From Pantoea endophytica (GTDB lineage Bacteria; Pseudomonadota; Gammaproteobacteria; Enterobacterales; Enterobacteriaceae): a stretch of DNA of 64,000 bases. The notes below the pieces were generated by a model that had not been told where the DNA came from, ran no database searches, and saw only the letters and a program-made list of their open reading frames with translations. The stretch's first letter is position 1; each line of letters begins with the position of its first letter. Both the position numbers and the translations under genes were made by a program. Positions 17,180 through 25,962 of the stretch are shown here, piece by piece. The DNA lies in NCBI RefSeq assembly GCF_002858935.1, contig NZ_PJRT01000025.1, positions 179,545-243,544 of the forward strand, written 5' to 3'.

Positions 17180-18217
17180 TCAGCTCTCTTCTTTTTCCTC
17201 GGGCTTACCGGGGAACATCACGCTGAGTACGATACCGACCGCTAACACGCCGAGTACCACAAACAAGCTGGCGCTAGCAGAGATGCTGTAGCCGTGATGC
17301 CAGATATGATCGGTAGCATTCAGACCCAGTTTCACCGCGATGAAGAACAGCAGCACGATGACGGCTTTCTCGAGGTGAACCAGATACTGCTTCAATGCTT
17401 CAAGTACGAAGTACAGTGTACGCAAGCCGAGGATGGCGAACATCATGGCGCTATAAACGATCAGCGGTTCACGGCTTACTGCGATAATCGCCGGCACGGA
17501 GTCAAAGGCGAACATCACGTCAGAGAGTTCAACCACCGCCACACACAGCATCAACGGCGTGGCATACAGTGCCGCTTTCTTGCCGCGACCAATCGCTACG
17601 TCTTTGTTTTCTGGCTTCTGCAGCTCTTCATCAACTTCCTTCTGATTCAGCAGGAAGGCGTTACCGCGCATTTTTGGCCAGATTGGGAAGAAGCGCTTCA
17701 CCATGCGATAAGCAAGGTGCTGCGAGTAATCTTCGATCTCGTCGCTGTCATCGCCGCTTTTCAGCATCATTACCGCCGTCCACGCGACGATCAGCGCAAA
17801 CACGATTTCGACATACGGACCAAGGCTCAGCAAGCCGGTACCGATCGCCACGAAGATGCCACGGAAAACGATGGCACCGATGATGCCCCAGTAAAGCACG
17901 CGGTGACGATAGCGGTCCGGAACGGCAAACCACGAGAAGATCGCCATCATCACGAACAGGTTATCGACGGAGAGTACTTTCTCCAGCGCATAACCGGTCA
18001 CGAACAGGCTGGCAACTTCAGCGCCGTGATGGATATAGAGGAAGCCGGCGAAACCCATCGCCACCGCCACCCAGAACACTGACCACAGCGCCGCGCTTTT
18101 CAGCGAAATCGGCTTGTCGCCGCGGTGCATGAACAGGTCGATAAAAATAGCGCCCACCGACAGCGCGATGAAAACCGCGACTGTTTCAGTTGGGAAGCCA
18201 ATGTGCGTAGACACCAT
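17180..18217 (-). CDS. terC: TerC, integral membrane protein
   Basis: 345 residues with about 9 TM helices. TerC hallmarks are VFWVAVAMGFAGFLYIHHG, the acidic membrane motif EKVLSVDNLFVM and the second half with VELSDVMFAFDSVPAI. The DN and DS motifs with buried acidic residues suggest metal handling. A charged cytoplasmic loop (about 155-205) and an acidic C-terminus are typical. TerC anchors TerB and TerD proteins at the inner membrane in the current model of the system. Confidence 0.95.
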   Translation of the reverse strand: MVSTHIGFPTETVAVFIALSVGAIFIDLFMHRGDKPISLKSAALWSVFWVAVAMGFAGFLYIHHGAEVASLFVTGYALEKVLSVDNLFVMMAIFSWFAVPDRYRHRVLYWGIIGAIVFRGIFVAIGTGLLSLGPYVEIVFALIVAWTAVMMLKSGDDSDEIEDYSQHLAYRMVKRFFPIWPKMRGNAFLLNQKEVDEELQKPENKDVAIGRGKKAALYATPLMLCVAVVELSDVMFAFDSVPAIIAVSREPLIVYSAMMFAILGLRTLYFVLEALKQYLVHLEKAVIVLLFFIAVKLGLNATDHIWHHGYSISASASLFVVLGVLAVGIVLSVMFPGKPEEKEES

Positions 18218-18240
18218 GATGAACCCTTAAAAGATAAAAA

Positions 18241-18696
18241 TTACAGACCAAATATTGCTGGATCAAAGCCCAAAGCGACGGCGATTTCGCGCACCGCTTT
18301 CTGCTCGTCAGCATCAAAATCACCATCACTCTTACCGACAGCAATACCTACGCGGATCGCCAACTGTGCGGCTTCCGGCTGATCTTTCAACGCCATGATG
18401 TACTTCATGGTTTCGCCCTTGCCGATTTCCAGATCGAAATCAAAGCTGCTCACCAGTTTGTTGAAGAACTCAATCACTTCATTGGTATCAAAGACTTTCA
18501 ACTCTTCGGAGGCGCGCAGAAAACCGATCATCTTCTGCTTCTCTTCCGCGCTCACGCCGCCGTCTGCCACCGCAATGCGTGCGCACACCGCGACGGTGCC
18601 TTGCATAAATTTCTTGTTCTTAAAGCGGCTAACCTGTTTGGTTAATTCATCGCGGCCGGAATTAAATGCCCCTTTGACCTTGTTGAAAAAGCTCAT
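18241..18696 (-). CDS. terB: TerB tellurite resistance protein
   Basis: 151 residues, the family's usual length. The start MSFFNKVKGAFNSGRDELTKQ is chosen over an 18-codon extension because it matches the family N-terminus and leaves a gap after terA. It is an all-helical metal-binding protein with paired acidic motifs such as ADGGVSAEEKQKM (about 47-59) and KSDGDFDADEQKAV. It associates with TerC at the inner membrane. Confidence 0.94.
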   Translation of the reverse strand: MSFFNKVKGAFNSGRDELTKQVSRFKNKKFMQGTVAVCARIAVADGGVSAEEKQKMIGFLRASEELKVFDTNEVIEFFNKLVSSFDFDLEIGKGETMKYIMALKDQPEAAQLAIRVGIAVGKSDGDFDADEQKAVREIAVALGFDPAIFGL

Positions 18697-18716
18697 AGTG
18701 AATCCTCTGTCTGTTA

Positions 18717-19895
18717 TTATTTGGAGCCAGCTCGCCAGTTGAATCCCCAACCGAAAGCTTTGTCCATATCGGAATGCCCGTTAAAGAACTGATTGATACG
18801 CTCGACGCGGATACTGCCGTTCTCATTGACCAGGCGAGCAATCGCACACATGTTGCGGCGGTTCTCCCCTTCAGTCATACGCGTTTCAATCGGAGGCTGG
18901 TCTGGAATGTGCAGCGTGACTACGCCATCCGTTTTGTCCCAGCTCGCCGCACCTTGATAGATGAAGGCGAAAATTAATACCTCGCGAATCTGACTCCATT
19001 CGCGACCGTTGATGTGCAGCCATTCGCCGTCGGTCACTTCGCCGGTGCGATCGTCGCCCTGCAAGTGTACGAAAGGTTTGGCATGCATGGCGCCAAAATT
19101 GCCGCCCAGCGCCTGGATCACACCGCGCGAGCCGTCTTGCAGCTCAACGAAGGCGCCGAGATCGAGATCCACGCCTTTGTTGCCGCCGAACAATCCGCGC
19201 AACCCGCCGCCACTGCTGGTTTCACGGTGCCAGTTCAGATTGATGCGGATCTCACCGAAGTTATCGCGCTTGGTCAGGCTGATGGCTGGCTTCTCTTTGG
19301 TAAGAGACACTTTGCTCAGATTGATTTTTGCCGGCGCGGGTGTCGGTGCTGGAGCCGGTGCCGTCTGCGGTGCAGGCGCAGGCGTTGGGGCAGGCGCGGG
19401 TTCAGCCACATCCACACCAAAATGTTCCGCCAGCGGCTTTAAGCCGCCGTTGAAACCCTGCGCAATAAAGCGGAATTTCCACTCATTATTACGGCGGTAA
19501 AGTTCGCCGAGGATCAACGCTGCTTCCTGACGTCCTACCAGCTCCACGCTGCCATTCAGCAACACTTCACCGCTCTGCTCCACCTGAATCGCCAGACGTT
19601 GCAAACCCGACACGTTGCGGCCGCCGTCACAGGTAACGGTAAAGGCCACTTTCTGCACCTCAGGACGCAGGCGGGTGAGATCGACAGAGAAGGCGGAGTT
19701 GTGCCCTTCGCTTTTCAGGCTGATGGTGCGGTCATCGTTATCCGGCTGACCGTAGAACACCATATCGGCATCGCCATTGACTTTGCCGCTGGCGAACAGA
19801 CGAAAGGCCGAAGCATCAACGGCGGCGCCAGCGAGCACGCGCACCGTCAGCAGATTAGCGGGAACGGGAGCATTGCTCCCCGGCGTCATATTCAT
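18717..19895 (-). CDS. terA: TerA, two TerD-like domains
   Basis: 392 residues. An N-terminal TerD-like domain (about 1-165) is followed by a Pro/Ala linker of repeated APAPTP units (about 170-197) and a second TerD-like domain starting INLSKVSLTKEKPAISL. The C-terminal domain includes GVDLDLGAFVELQDG and GDDRTGEVTDGEW. The start overlaps the terZ stop (TAATG), so translation is coupled. Part of the cytoplasmic or membrane-associated Ter complex. Confidence 0.93.
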   Translation of the reverse strand: MNMTPGSNAPVPANLLTVRVLAGAAVDASAFRLFASGKVNGDADMVFYGQPDNDDRTISLKSEGHNSAFSVDLTRLRPEVQKVAFTVTCDGGRNVSGLQRLAIQVEQSGEVLLNGSVELVGRQEAALILGELYRRNNEWKFRFIAQGFNGGLKPLAEHFGVDVAEPAPAPTPAPAPQTAPAPAPTPAPAKINLSKVSLTKEKPAISLTKRDNFGEIRINLNWHRETSSGGGLRGLFGGNKGVDLDLGAFVELQDGSRGVIQALGGNFGAMHAKPFVHLQGDDRTGEVTDGEWLHINGREWSQIREVLIFAFIYQGAASWDKTDGVVTLHIPDQPPIETRMTEGENRRNMCAIARLVNENGSIRVERINQFFNGHSDMDKAFGWGFNWRAGSK

Positions 19896-20479
19896 TAGCG
19901 CACCACTGCGGCAACGATGTCGTTTTGCATCGCGTCAATGGTACGGCCGGCACTCGCGCGGCCATGCGCCGTGAAGTCCCACAGTCCGCCGTTGCGGTGC
20001 AGCGAAGCAATCACGATGCCGGTATGGCTGCCTTGCTCAGTCAGCTCATAGCGCGCCAGCTCTTTGCCGTTTTGATCCACCACGCGGCAGAAGGCATTTT
20101 CCACTTCATTGAAGGTTTGACCCTGGAAGCTGTTCACGGTGAACGCCAGATACTCAACGTTAGCTGGCAGACGTGACAACTCAACGATGATCACTTCATC
20201 GTCGCCATCGCCTTCGCCAGTACGATTATCACCGCTGTGTTTCACCGCACCACATTTGGAGGTTAATGCGCGGAACCAGATGGTATCAATGGCATGACCG
20301 GATTGATCCAATAATACGCAGCTGGCATCCAGATCGATGGAATCGCTGCCACCACCAAAAAGCTTGCCCATGAAGCCTTTCTTTTTAATGGGATCCCAGC
20401 CTAAGCCGAAATGTAATTTATTCAGCGAAGCGGTTTGTTTGCTGAGTGAAACCGTCTGATTCTTGCTTAATGAAACCAT
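19895..20479 (-). CDS. terZ: TerZ, TerD-family protein
   Basis: 194 residues; first gene of the ter transcript. It starts MVSLSKNQTVSLSKQTASLN and has SIDLDASCVLLD and the acidic calcium loop GDNRTGEGDGDDEV. A short insertion rich in Gly and Lys (KKKGFMGKLFGGGSD, about 33-47) distinguishes it from TerD and TerE. AAGGA lies 8 bases before the ATG. The promoter region upstream is divergent from the ATP-grasp operon. Confidence 0.94.
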   Translation of the reverse strand: MVSLSKNQTVSLSKQTASLNKLHFGLGWDPIKKKGFMGKLFGGGSDSIDLDASCVLLDQSGHAIDTIWFRALTSKCGAVKHSGDNRTGEGDGDDEVIIVELSRLPANVEYLAFTVNSFQGQTFNEVENAFCRVVDQNGKELARYELTEQGSHTGIVIASLHRNGGLWDFTAHGRASAGRTIDAMQNDIVAAVVR

Positions 20480-20799
20480 GTCATAATTCCTTCAAACAGG
20501 TTTGAAAAGGGTTTTATATTTGCAACAAATTCCATGAGGGCAAAATCATAACATGAGGATATTCATGTTCAGCATTAATTTTCACAGCAATTTTATGAAA
20601 TACAATAAATCCTTGCAGAAGAACAACTTAAAAGAATCCAGCCCGAACCAGCAACGCACTAAACATGACAATTCTTTACATTAAAATTCATAAGGTTACG
20701 TTAGGGTAAAAAATCATATTATGATTGACTCATTTCAAAGTGAGAAATAAACTCGCAAACCATAACCCAGCCACCAGCCTCTTGCGGAAATAATTAGAA
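20480..20799. other. Divergent promoter region between terZ and the ATP-grasp operon
   Basis: 320 AT-rich bases without genes. It contains a candidate terZ promoter and overlapping palindrome (20545-20573). The plus-strand promoter for the ATP-grasp gene is not clear; the stretch near 20715-20735 (TATTATGATTG) is one possibility. Confidence 0.6.
20545..20573 (-). promoter_or_regulatory. Candidate terZ promoter with overlapping inverted repeat
   Basis: On the minus strand TGTTATGAT (20553-20545) is an extended -10 with 5 of 6 consensus bases. The expected -35 (GCTGAA, 20573-20568) is poor, suggesting activation. The spacer is occupied by the inverted repeat ACATGA-N6-TCATGT (20551-20568), a plausible operator for TerW or another regulator. 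Not tested. Confidence 0.5.
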
Positions 20800-21858
20800 A
20801 TGTCTCACAAAATTTGGCTAATGGAAGGTTTATCCTCCCAGCGCGATATAATTAATGGCATAACATCTGCAGCAAAAAAACATAACTACAACGTGTCGAT
20901 TTATGCATCACATCGCCAATCGCGTAATGAAATACTTTCTCTGGCGGATCATGCATTAATTGAACCCGGTGATGTTAATCAGCGCCTCAAATTTATTCTT
21001 TCTACCGTAGAAAAATATGCCATTCAGGCGATCCATACCGGTCGACATGCTCATTGGTTTGAAGCCCATCGCGCCGCTATCGAAGCCAGCGGTGCGCGCT
21101 TAACCACTGGCGCACGCGATGTTGCGATGCTGGATCTGGCCGATGACAAAGTCGCGTTTGCCCACCATATGAAAAGCCTGAATTTGCCGGTGGTGCCTTC
21201 ACTGCGCGTGGATTCGCCCGTACAGTTGCGTGAGCTGATCGCCGGTAAACCCTTTGGCGATCTGCCGCTGTGCGTAAAGCCGGTTACCGGTATTTATGGC
21301 ATGGGATTCTGGCAGTTTGATGAAAGCGTCTCGCCGATGGCGCCGTTTACCCATCCCGACGCACGCCGGGTGAAAGCCGAATATTACTTACAGGCGCTGG
21401 AGGCCGCCGACAGCATGGAGCCGCTGGTTCTGATGCCGTATCTGCCAGGCCCGGAATATTCGGTTGATATGCTGGCGGAAAACGGCAAGGTGCTGGCCGC
21501 CGTGGCGCGCCGCAAAGAAGGGGCGCTGCAGTATCTGGAAAACCGCGGCGAAGCCTTTGAACTGGCGCTAGCCTGTGCCGCTGCGATGGGCGCGGATGGA
21601 TTGATCAACGTGCAGACGCGCAATGATACCAGCGGCAAACCGCTATTACTGGAGATCAATATGCGCCCTTCCGGCGGCATTGGTTACACCCGCTTCAGCG
21701 GCGTCAATCTTCCCGGCTTGTTTGCCCTGCGCCAGCTAGGCTTGATCAGTCAGCAGCAGGTGATCGACGACGGCCGCCGCGACTTCACGCCAGCCACCGT
21801 CCGCGCGCTGAGCGATGTGGTGGCGTACAACCCCGTCCTGTCCAACCAAGTTCAATAA
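20800..21858 (+). CDS. ATP-grasp protein of the Ter-associated biosynthetic operon
   Basis: 352 residues with an ATP-grasp core: a nucleotide-binding Lys in LPLCVKPVTGIYGMGF (about 150-165), VLMPYLPGPEYSVDML, and metal and ATP ligands in KPLLLEINMRPSGGIGYTR. ATP-grasp enzymes form amide or C-N bonds via acyl phosphate. In the Ter systems analysed by Aravind and colleagues such a protein is encoded with PRTase, HAD and CitE-like genes and is proposed to help make a nucleoside-like metabolite. It is divergent from terZ. The N-terminal ~100 residues form the pre-ATP-grasp domain. Confidence 0.88.
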   Translation: MSHKIWLMEGLSSQRDIINGITSAAKKHNYNVSIYASHRQSRNEILSLADHALIEPGDVNQRLKFILSTVEKYAIQAIHTGRHAHWFEAHRAAIEASGARLTTGARDVAMLDLADDKVAFAHHMKSLNLPVVPSLRVDSPVQLRELIAGKPFGDLPLCVKPVTGIYGMGFWQFDESVSPMAPFTHPDARRVKAEYYLQALEAADSMEPLVLMPYLPGPEYSVDMLAENGKVLAAVARRKEGALQYLENRGEAFELALACAAAMGADGLINVQTRNDTSGKPLLLEINMRPSGGIGYTRFSGVNLPGLFALRQLGLISQQQVIDDGRRDFTPATVRALSDVVAYNPVLSNQVQ

Positions 21859-21868
21859 GGAACAATCC

Positions 21869-22996
21869 ATGACCACACTTTGGAGCAGGACGCTGTCATG
21901 CGGCACGCTGAGCGTCACACCTACCGGCGGCATCAGCTCCATCGACGATCTGTTCGAGATCGCCGAGCGCCGCAATCCCAAACGCGCTTTTTTGTTCGTC
22001 AGTAAAGTGCTTGGCCGCCACATTCCGGTGGCGCCGGAGAAAATGCGCGCCGTTTATCGCCAACTGGCGGAGCAGTTTCCGCCGCTTTCTGACGGCCCGG
22101 TGCTGTTTATCGGCATGGCGGAAACCGCCGTTGGCCTCGGCGCAGGCGTGTTTGATGAAGTGCGCCAGCGTGTGAGCGAACCGGTGTATCTCACCTCGAC
22201 GCGCCATCCGCAGCAGGCGGATTTGCTGTGCGAGTTTAAAGAAAATCACAGCCACGCCACCGATCATCTGATCTACCTGCCCGATGATGTGCAGCTGCGT
22301 CAGCGCGTGCTCAACGCGCGCACGCTGGTGATGATTGATGACGAAGCCACCACCGGCAACACCTTTATTAACCTGCTCGAAGCGCTGCGCAACGACGGCG
22401 GCTTAACGCAGATCGAGCAGGTTATCGCCGTCACGCTCACCGACTGGAGCGGCGATGCGTTATCCGCGCGCTGTCCGGTGCCGGTGCGCAGCGTGTCGCT
22501 GGTGCAAGGCGACTGGCACTGGCAGCAGGATCCCGACGCCGCACTGCCACCGATGCCAGCGATGGTGCTTAACGACGCCGCCACCGTGCCCATCACCGGC
22601 AAACAGCGCTGGGGCCGACTCGGCATGGCAGCGCCAGCGGGCGATCTGGGTTGCGCGATTCAGGCGCAGCCGGGAGAGAGAATTCTCGTGCTCGGCAGCA
22701 GCGAATTTGTCTGGGAACCCTTCTTGCTGGCTGAACGTCTGGCGGCACAAGGCGCAGAGGTGAAATACAGCTCCACCACGCGCTCGCCAATCGCTACCGG
22801 ATTTGCCATCGAATCGGCTATCGCCTTCGGTGATAACTACGGTCTCAGCATCGCCAACTTCGTTTACAACGTGGCGCATCAGCAGTTTGACCGCATTTTG
22901 CTGTGCATCGAAACGCCGGTCGACAGCCTTGATCCGCTACTAACCACGGCACTGAGCAAGGTTGCGCCACAGGTGGAGGTGATCAGCTATGAATAA
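21869..22996 (+). CDS. Phosphoribosyltransferase with TRSP domain
   Basis: 375 residues from ATG 21869, which has AAGGA 8 bases upstream; 18 in-frame codons before it have no such site. The N-terminal half is a PRTase with the PRPP loop TLVMIDDEATTGNTFINLL (about 151-169). The C-terminal half contains VLGSSEFVWEPFLLAERL and then the STTRSP motif that gives the TRSP domain its name. This pairing is characteristic of Ter-linked operons. It probably acts on a ribose-phosphate substrate; the product is unknown. It overlaps the next gene by 8 bases. Confidence 0.88.
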   Translation: MTTLWSRTLSCGTLSVTPTGGISSIDDLFEIAERRNPKRAFLFVSKVLGRHIPVAPEKMRAVYRQLAEQFPPLSDGPVLFIGMAETAVGLGAGVFDEVRQRVSEPVYLTSTRHPQQADLLCEFKENHSHATDHLIYLPDDVQLRQRVLNARTLVMIDDEATTGNTFINLLEALRNDGGLTQIEQVIAVTLTDWSGDALSARCPVPVRSVSLVQGDWHWQQDPDAALPPMPAMVLNDAATVPITGKQRWGRLGMAAPAGDLGCAIQAQPGERILVLGSSEFVWEPFLLAERLAAQGAEVKYSSTTRSPIATGFAIESAIAFGDNYGLSIANFVYNVAHQQFDRILLCIETPVDSLDPLLTTALSKVAPQVEVISYE

Positions 22997-23774
22997 ACCG
23001 GTGATTTTTTCCGACCTTGACGACACGCTTTTTCAGACGCGCCGCAAAATGGTGGACGAGCTGGATCTTGAGCCGTTCCGTACTGGCGCGCTCGATCTCA
23101 GCCTGCAGCCGCGCAGCTTTATGACTGAAGAGCAGTCGATGCTGGTTGACTGGATGATCGAGCAGGCCGATTTGATCCCGGTCACCGCGCGCGGCACCGA
23201 AGAGATCGCCCGCGTGCAGATCCCCTTTCGTTCGTGGGCGGTGACCACGCACGGCGCGGTGATCCTCAACCCGCAAGGTGAGGAAGATGCCGAATGGCGC
23301 GCGCAGATGCTGGAAAAACTGACGCCGTACGGCCCGGCGCTGCTCTCGATGCAGCAGGCGATCACCGACCTGATGGCAGAGCGCGATATCAACGGCTGGG
23401 CGCGCATCAACTATGAATATGGCGTCACGCCGATCTATCTGGTGATGAAGCACCGCGACAGCACGCGCCTCGAAGAGCTTTACGCCATCGCCGATGAAAT
23501 CGAGCAACGCTTCCCCACCGCCGGCTATTACATCCATCGCAACAGCAACAACGTCGCCTGGCTGCCGAACGTGGTGGAAAAAGGCTTAGCCGTCAGCTAC
23601 CTGCTGGAAAAGCTGCGTAACGAGCGCGGCGTTTTCCCGGTGATTGGCCTTGGCGACAGCCTCAGCGATCACCGCTTTATGAAGCTGTGCAGCTGGTACG
23701 GCATTCCGCGTCAGAGCCAGTTTGCCGAACGCATCAACCAGGCCATATTCGGAGAACAAACAGATGGTGAATAA
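22989..23774 (+). CDS. HAD hydrolase of the Ter-associated operon
   Basis: 261 residues. Motif I is IFSDLDDTLFQTRRK (about 6-20), motif II is VTARGTEE and motif IV is VIGLGDSLSDHRFM, a Cof-like C2 layout. Proposed role in the operon is dephosphorylation of the nucleotide-like intermediate. It overlaps both neighbours (8 bases upstream, 11 downstream), so the five enzymes are translationally coupled. Confidence 0.87.
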   Translation: MNKPVIFSDLDDTLFQTRRKMVDELDLEPFRTGALDLSLQPRSFMTEEQSMLVDWMIEQADLIPVTARGTEEIARVQIPFRSWAVTTHGAVILNPQGEEDAEWRAQMLEKLTPYGPALLSMQQAITDLMAERDINGWARINYEYGVTPIYLVMKHRDSTRLEELYAIADEIEQRFPTAGYYIHRNSNNVAWLPNVVEKGLAVSYLLEKLRNERGVFPVIGLGDSLSDHRFMKLCSWYGIPRQSQFAERINQAIFGEQTDGE

Positions 23775-24843
23775 CTTGCCTTTCTCTGGATCGTACCAAG
23801 CCGGCGACGTCGAATTTCTGCTGAAGCCGGTTGAAATCGACATGACGCCGGTGGAGCAAAAAGAGCAGCTGATCCAATCTGGCGCGCGCCACTATTCCGA
23901 GATGTTGAGTCAGGAACCGGAACCGACGCGCTGGCACCTTGAGCTGTTTTCCCGCGCGCTTGACGCCGGTGCCGGACGCCTGGCGCAAGAAGTCACCATG
24001 CTGGCGCGGACGCTGGCACACCAGTTTGGCGACACGCCGATTGTGCTAGCAAGCCTGGTGCGCGCGGGCGTGCCGCTCGGCGTGATGCTGCAACAGGCGC
24101 TGCGCGCGATGGGCCACGAATCTTACCATTACGGCATTAGCATCATCCGCGATCGCGGTATTGATCAGGCCGCGCTGGAGATCATCGAAGCGCGCCACGG
24201 CACCGCAGGCATTGTGTTCGTCGATGGCTGGACCGGCAAAGGCGCCATCACCGGCGAGCTGATCCGCAGCCTCGAACATCGTCCCGGCTATCCGGCACAG
24301 CCGCGCTTGGTGGTGCTGGCCGATCCGTGCGGTCGGGCGTGGCTTTCGGCCAGCGATGATGACTGGCTGATCCCGTTTGGCATTATGGGCGCGCCGGTTT
24401 CAGGGTTGATCTCGCGATCATTGTGGTCTGAAGCGGGCTTGCACGGCTGCGTACAATGCGACCATCTGGCGCAATACGATTGCAGCCAGCAGCTGGTGAA
24501 CACCGTGGCGGAATATGCGCGATCGCTGGATGTCAGCGCCCTGCCCGCGTGCCAGCAGGATCCACAACATCAGCAGCAGCTGGTGGCGCAAAGTGAAGCG
24601 GTGATCGCCATGCTGGCGGCGCGTTATCAGGTGAACAGCATCAACCGCATTAAGCCGGGCATCGCCGAAGCCACGCGCGCCGTGCTACGTCGCGTGCCGG
24701 ATCAGGTGCTGGTCCGTTCGGTGGACGATCCCGACGTGGCGCTGCTGGTCTATCTTGCCCAACAAAAAGGGCTGACCATCACAGAAGCGGGAGCCGATCT
24801 TGGGCAATACCGCGCCGTGACGATAATCAAAAAGGTGCTGTGA
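23764..24843 (+). CDS. StiP-type protein: phosphoribosyltransferase plus PELOTA-like RNA-binding domain
   Basis: 359 residues starting MVNNLPFSGSYQAGDVEFLL, the typical N-terminus of proteins labelled cysteine protease StiP family. The N-terminal two thirds is a PRTase-like domain (VLASLVRAGVPLGVML, then GIVFVDGWTGKGAITGELI as the PRPP-type loop). The last ~100 residues (from about NSINRIKPGIAEATRAVLRR) are PELOTA-like, an RNA-binding fold. The protease label is not supported by anything I can see. It starts inside the HAD gene and overlaps the next gene as TGATG. Confidence 0.86.
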   Translation: MVNNLPFSGSYQAGDVEFLLKPVEIDMTPVEQKEQLIQSGARHYSEMLSQEPEPTRWHLELFSRALDAGAGRLAQEVTMLARTLAHQFGDTPIVLASLVRAGVPLGVMLQQALRAMGHESYHYGISIIRDRGIDQAALEIIEARHGTAGIVFVDGWTGKGAITGELIRSLEHRPGYPAQPRLVVLADPCGRAWLSASDDDWLIPFGIMGAPVSGLISRSLWSEAGLHGCVQCDHLAQYDCSQQLVNTVAEYARSLDVSALPACQQDPQHQQQLVAQSEAVIAMLAARYQVNSINRIKPGIAEATRAVLRRVPDQVLVRSVDDPDVALLVYLAQQKGLTITEAGADLGQYRAVTIIKKVL

Positions 24844-25787
24844 TGAACGGCCGTCTCTCTCCATGGCGATTGGGCGCAACGCTGTATATGCCGGCGGTGC
24901 GCAGCGATATCGTCGATGCCATTCTGCACAATAAAATTAGCGGGTTGCGCTCGCTGGTGATCTGCCTGGAAGATGCGGTCAGTGATGCGGATCTGCCGCA
25001 GGCGCTGCACAATCTCCAGCAAATCTTAAATGTGTTGAACGCCGAACAGCGCGCCAATGGCAACGCGCAGTGGCCGCTGGTGTTTATCCGTCCGCGTAAC
25101 AGCGAAATGGGCGCGTGGCTGGTGGAAAACCTCAACCTCAGCGCGATAGACGGTTTTGTGCTGCCGAAATTCACCGCCGACTCCTTGCCGCTGTGGTGGC
25201 AGATTCTTGAACCGAGCCATCTGTGCATGATGCCGACGCTGGAAACCGAAGAGGTGTTCGACGTGGTGGCGATGCGCGAGCTGGCCCTCACGCTGCAAAA
25301 CCATGCCTGCCGCGAGCGCGTGATCGCCCTGCGCATCGGCGGTAACGATTTGATGAATGTGCTGTCGCTGCGCCGTTCACGTCACTTCACGCTGTATGAC
25401 AGCCCGATGGGTTACACCATCAAAATGCTGGTGGCGGTATTTGCATCGCGGGATTTTGCGCTGACCGCGCCGGTGTGCGAGCACATCGACGATCAGCAAA
25501 TTATGGATCAGGAACTGGCGCTGGATATCGCGCACGGTTTGGTGGGCAAAACCGCCATTCACCCGAGCCAGATCGGCAAGATTCAGGAGATGTTGATGGT
25601 TTCCGCCAGCGATCAGGCGGATGCCTTCCGCATCCTCAATTCAAGCCAGGCGGTATTCAAATCGCAGGGCGCGATGTGCGAACCGGCGACGCATCGCCGC
25701 TGGGCCGCCGCCATCCTGGCGCGCGCGCAGGAATACGGCATCGCACCCGATACCCGCTCAGACGGCGCGTTGATGCTGGTAACCTGA
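24843..25787 (+). CDS. HpcH/HpaI aldolase / CitE-like lyase of the Ter-associated operon
   Basis: 314 residues. A TIM-barrel CitE-like protein with GATLYMPAVRSDIVDAI near the N-terminus, the acidic metal site in LVICLEDAVSDAD (about 38-50), FIRPRNSEMG, the second acidic position in MMPTLETEEVFD and the C-terminal HGLVGKTAIHPSQIGKI typical of CitE-like enzymes. It would cleave or form a C-C bond with a carboxylate substrate. It is the last gene of the enzyme operon and overlaps the StiP gene by one base of ATG. A hairpin without T tract follows. Confidence 0.88.
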   Translation: MNGRLSPWRLGATLYMPAVRSDIVDAILHNKISGLRSLVICLEDAVSDADLPQALHNLQQILNVLNAEQRANGNAQWPLVFIRPRNSEMGAWLVENLNLSAIDGFVLPKFTADSLPLWWQILEPSHLCMMPTLETEEVFDVVAMRELALTLQNHACRERVIALRIGGNDLMNVLSLRRSRHFTLYDSPMGYTIKMLVAVFASRDFALTAPVCEHIDDQQIMDQELALDIAHGLVGKTAIHPSQIGKIQEMLMVSASDQADAFRILNSSQAVFKSQGAMCEPATHRRWAAAILARAQEYGIAPDTRSDGALMLVT

Positions 25788-25799
25788 CAACCCCCGCAG

Positions 25800-25819
25800 G
25801 GTGGGCATTCATGCCCACC
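25800..25819 (+). terminator. Hairpin after the CitE-like gene
   Basis: Stem GGTGGGCAT / ATGCCCACC, loop TC, 12 bases beyond the stop. No T tract, so termination strength is uncertain. Confidence 0.5.
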
Positions 25820-25962
25820 GCGTTACCACTGAACCACAAACCGGACGTAGGAATTTTCGGACCCTATTTACCTGTTATTTAAATACCCTCTGATACTGTC
25901 GAAAACCATTTGCCAGGAGGGCGATACCGACCATTGACCACTAACGCAGGCCTCAATCGACC

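Noticed and set aside
17294..18082. 262-codon plus-strand ORF opposite terC
   Set aside because: Rich in His, Gln and Arg with no domain; it is the antisense of a clearly real terC.
23764..24843. Cysteine protease function for the StiP-type protein
   Set aside because: The family name suggests it, but the visible motifs are PRTase-like and PELOTA-like; I see no protease catalytic pattern.
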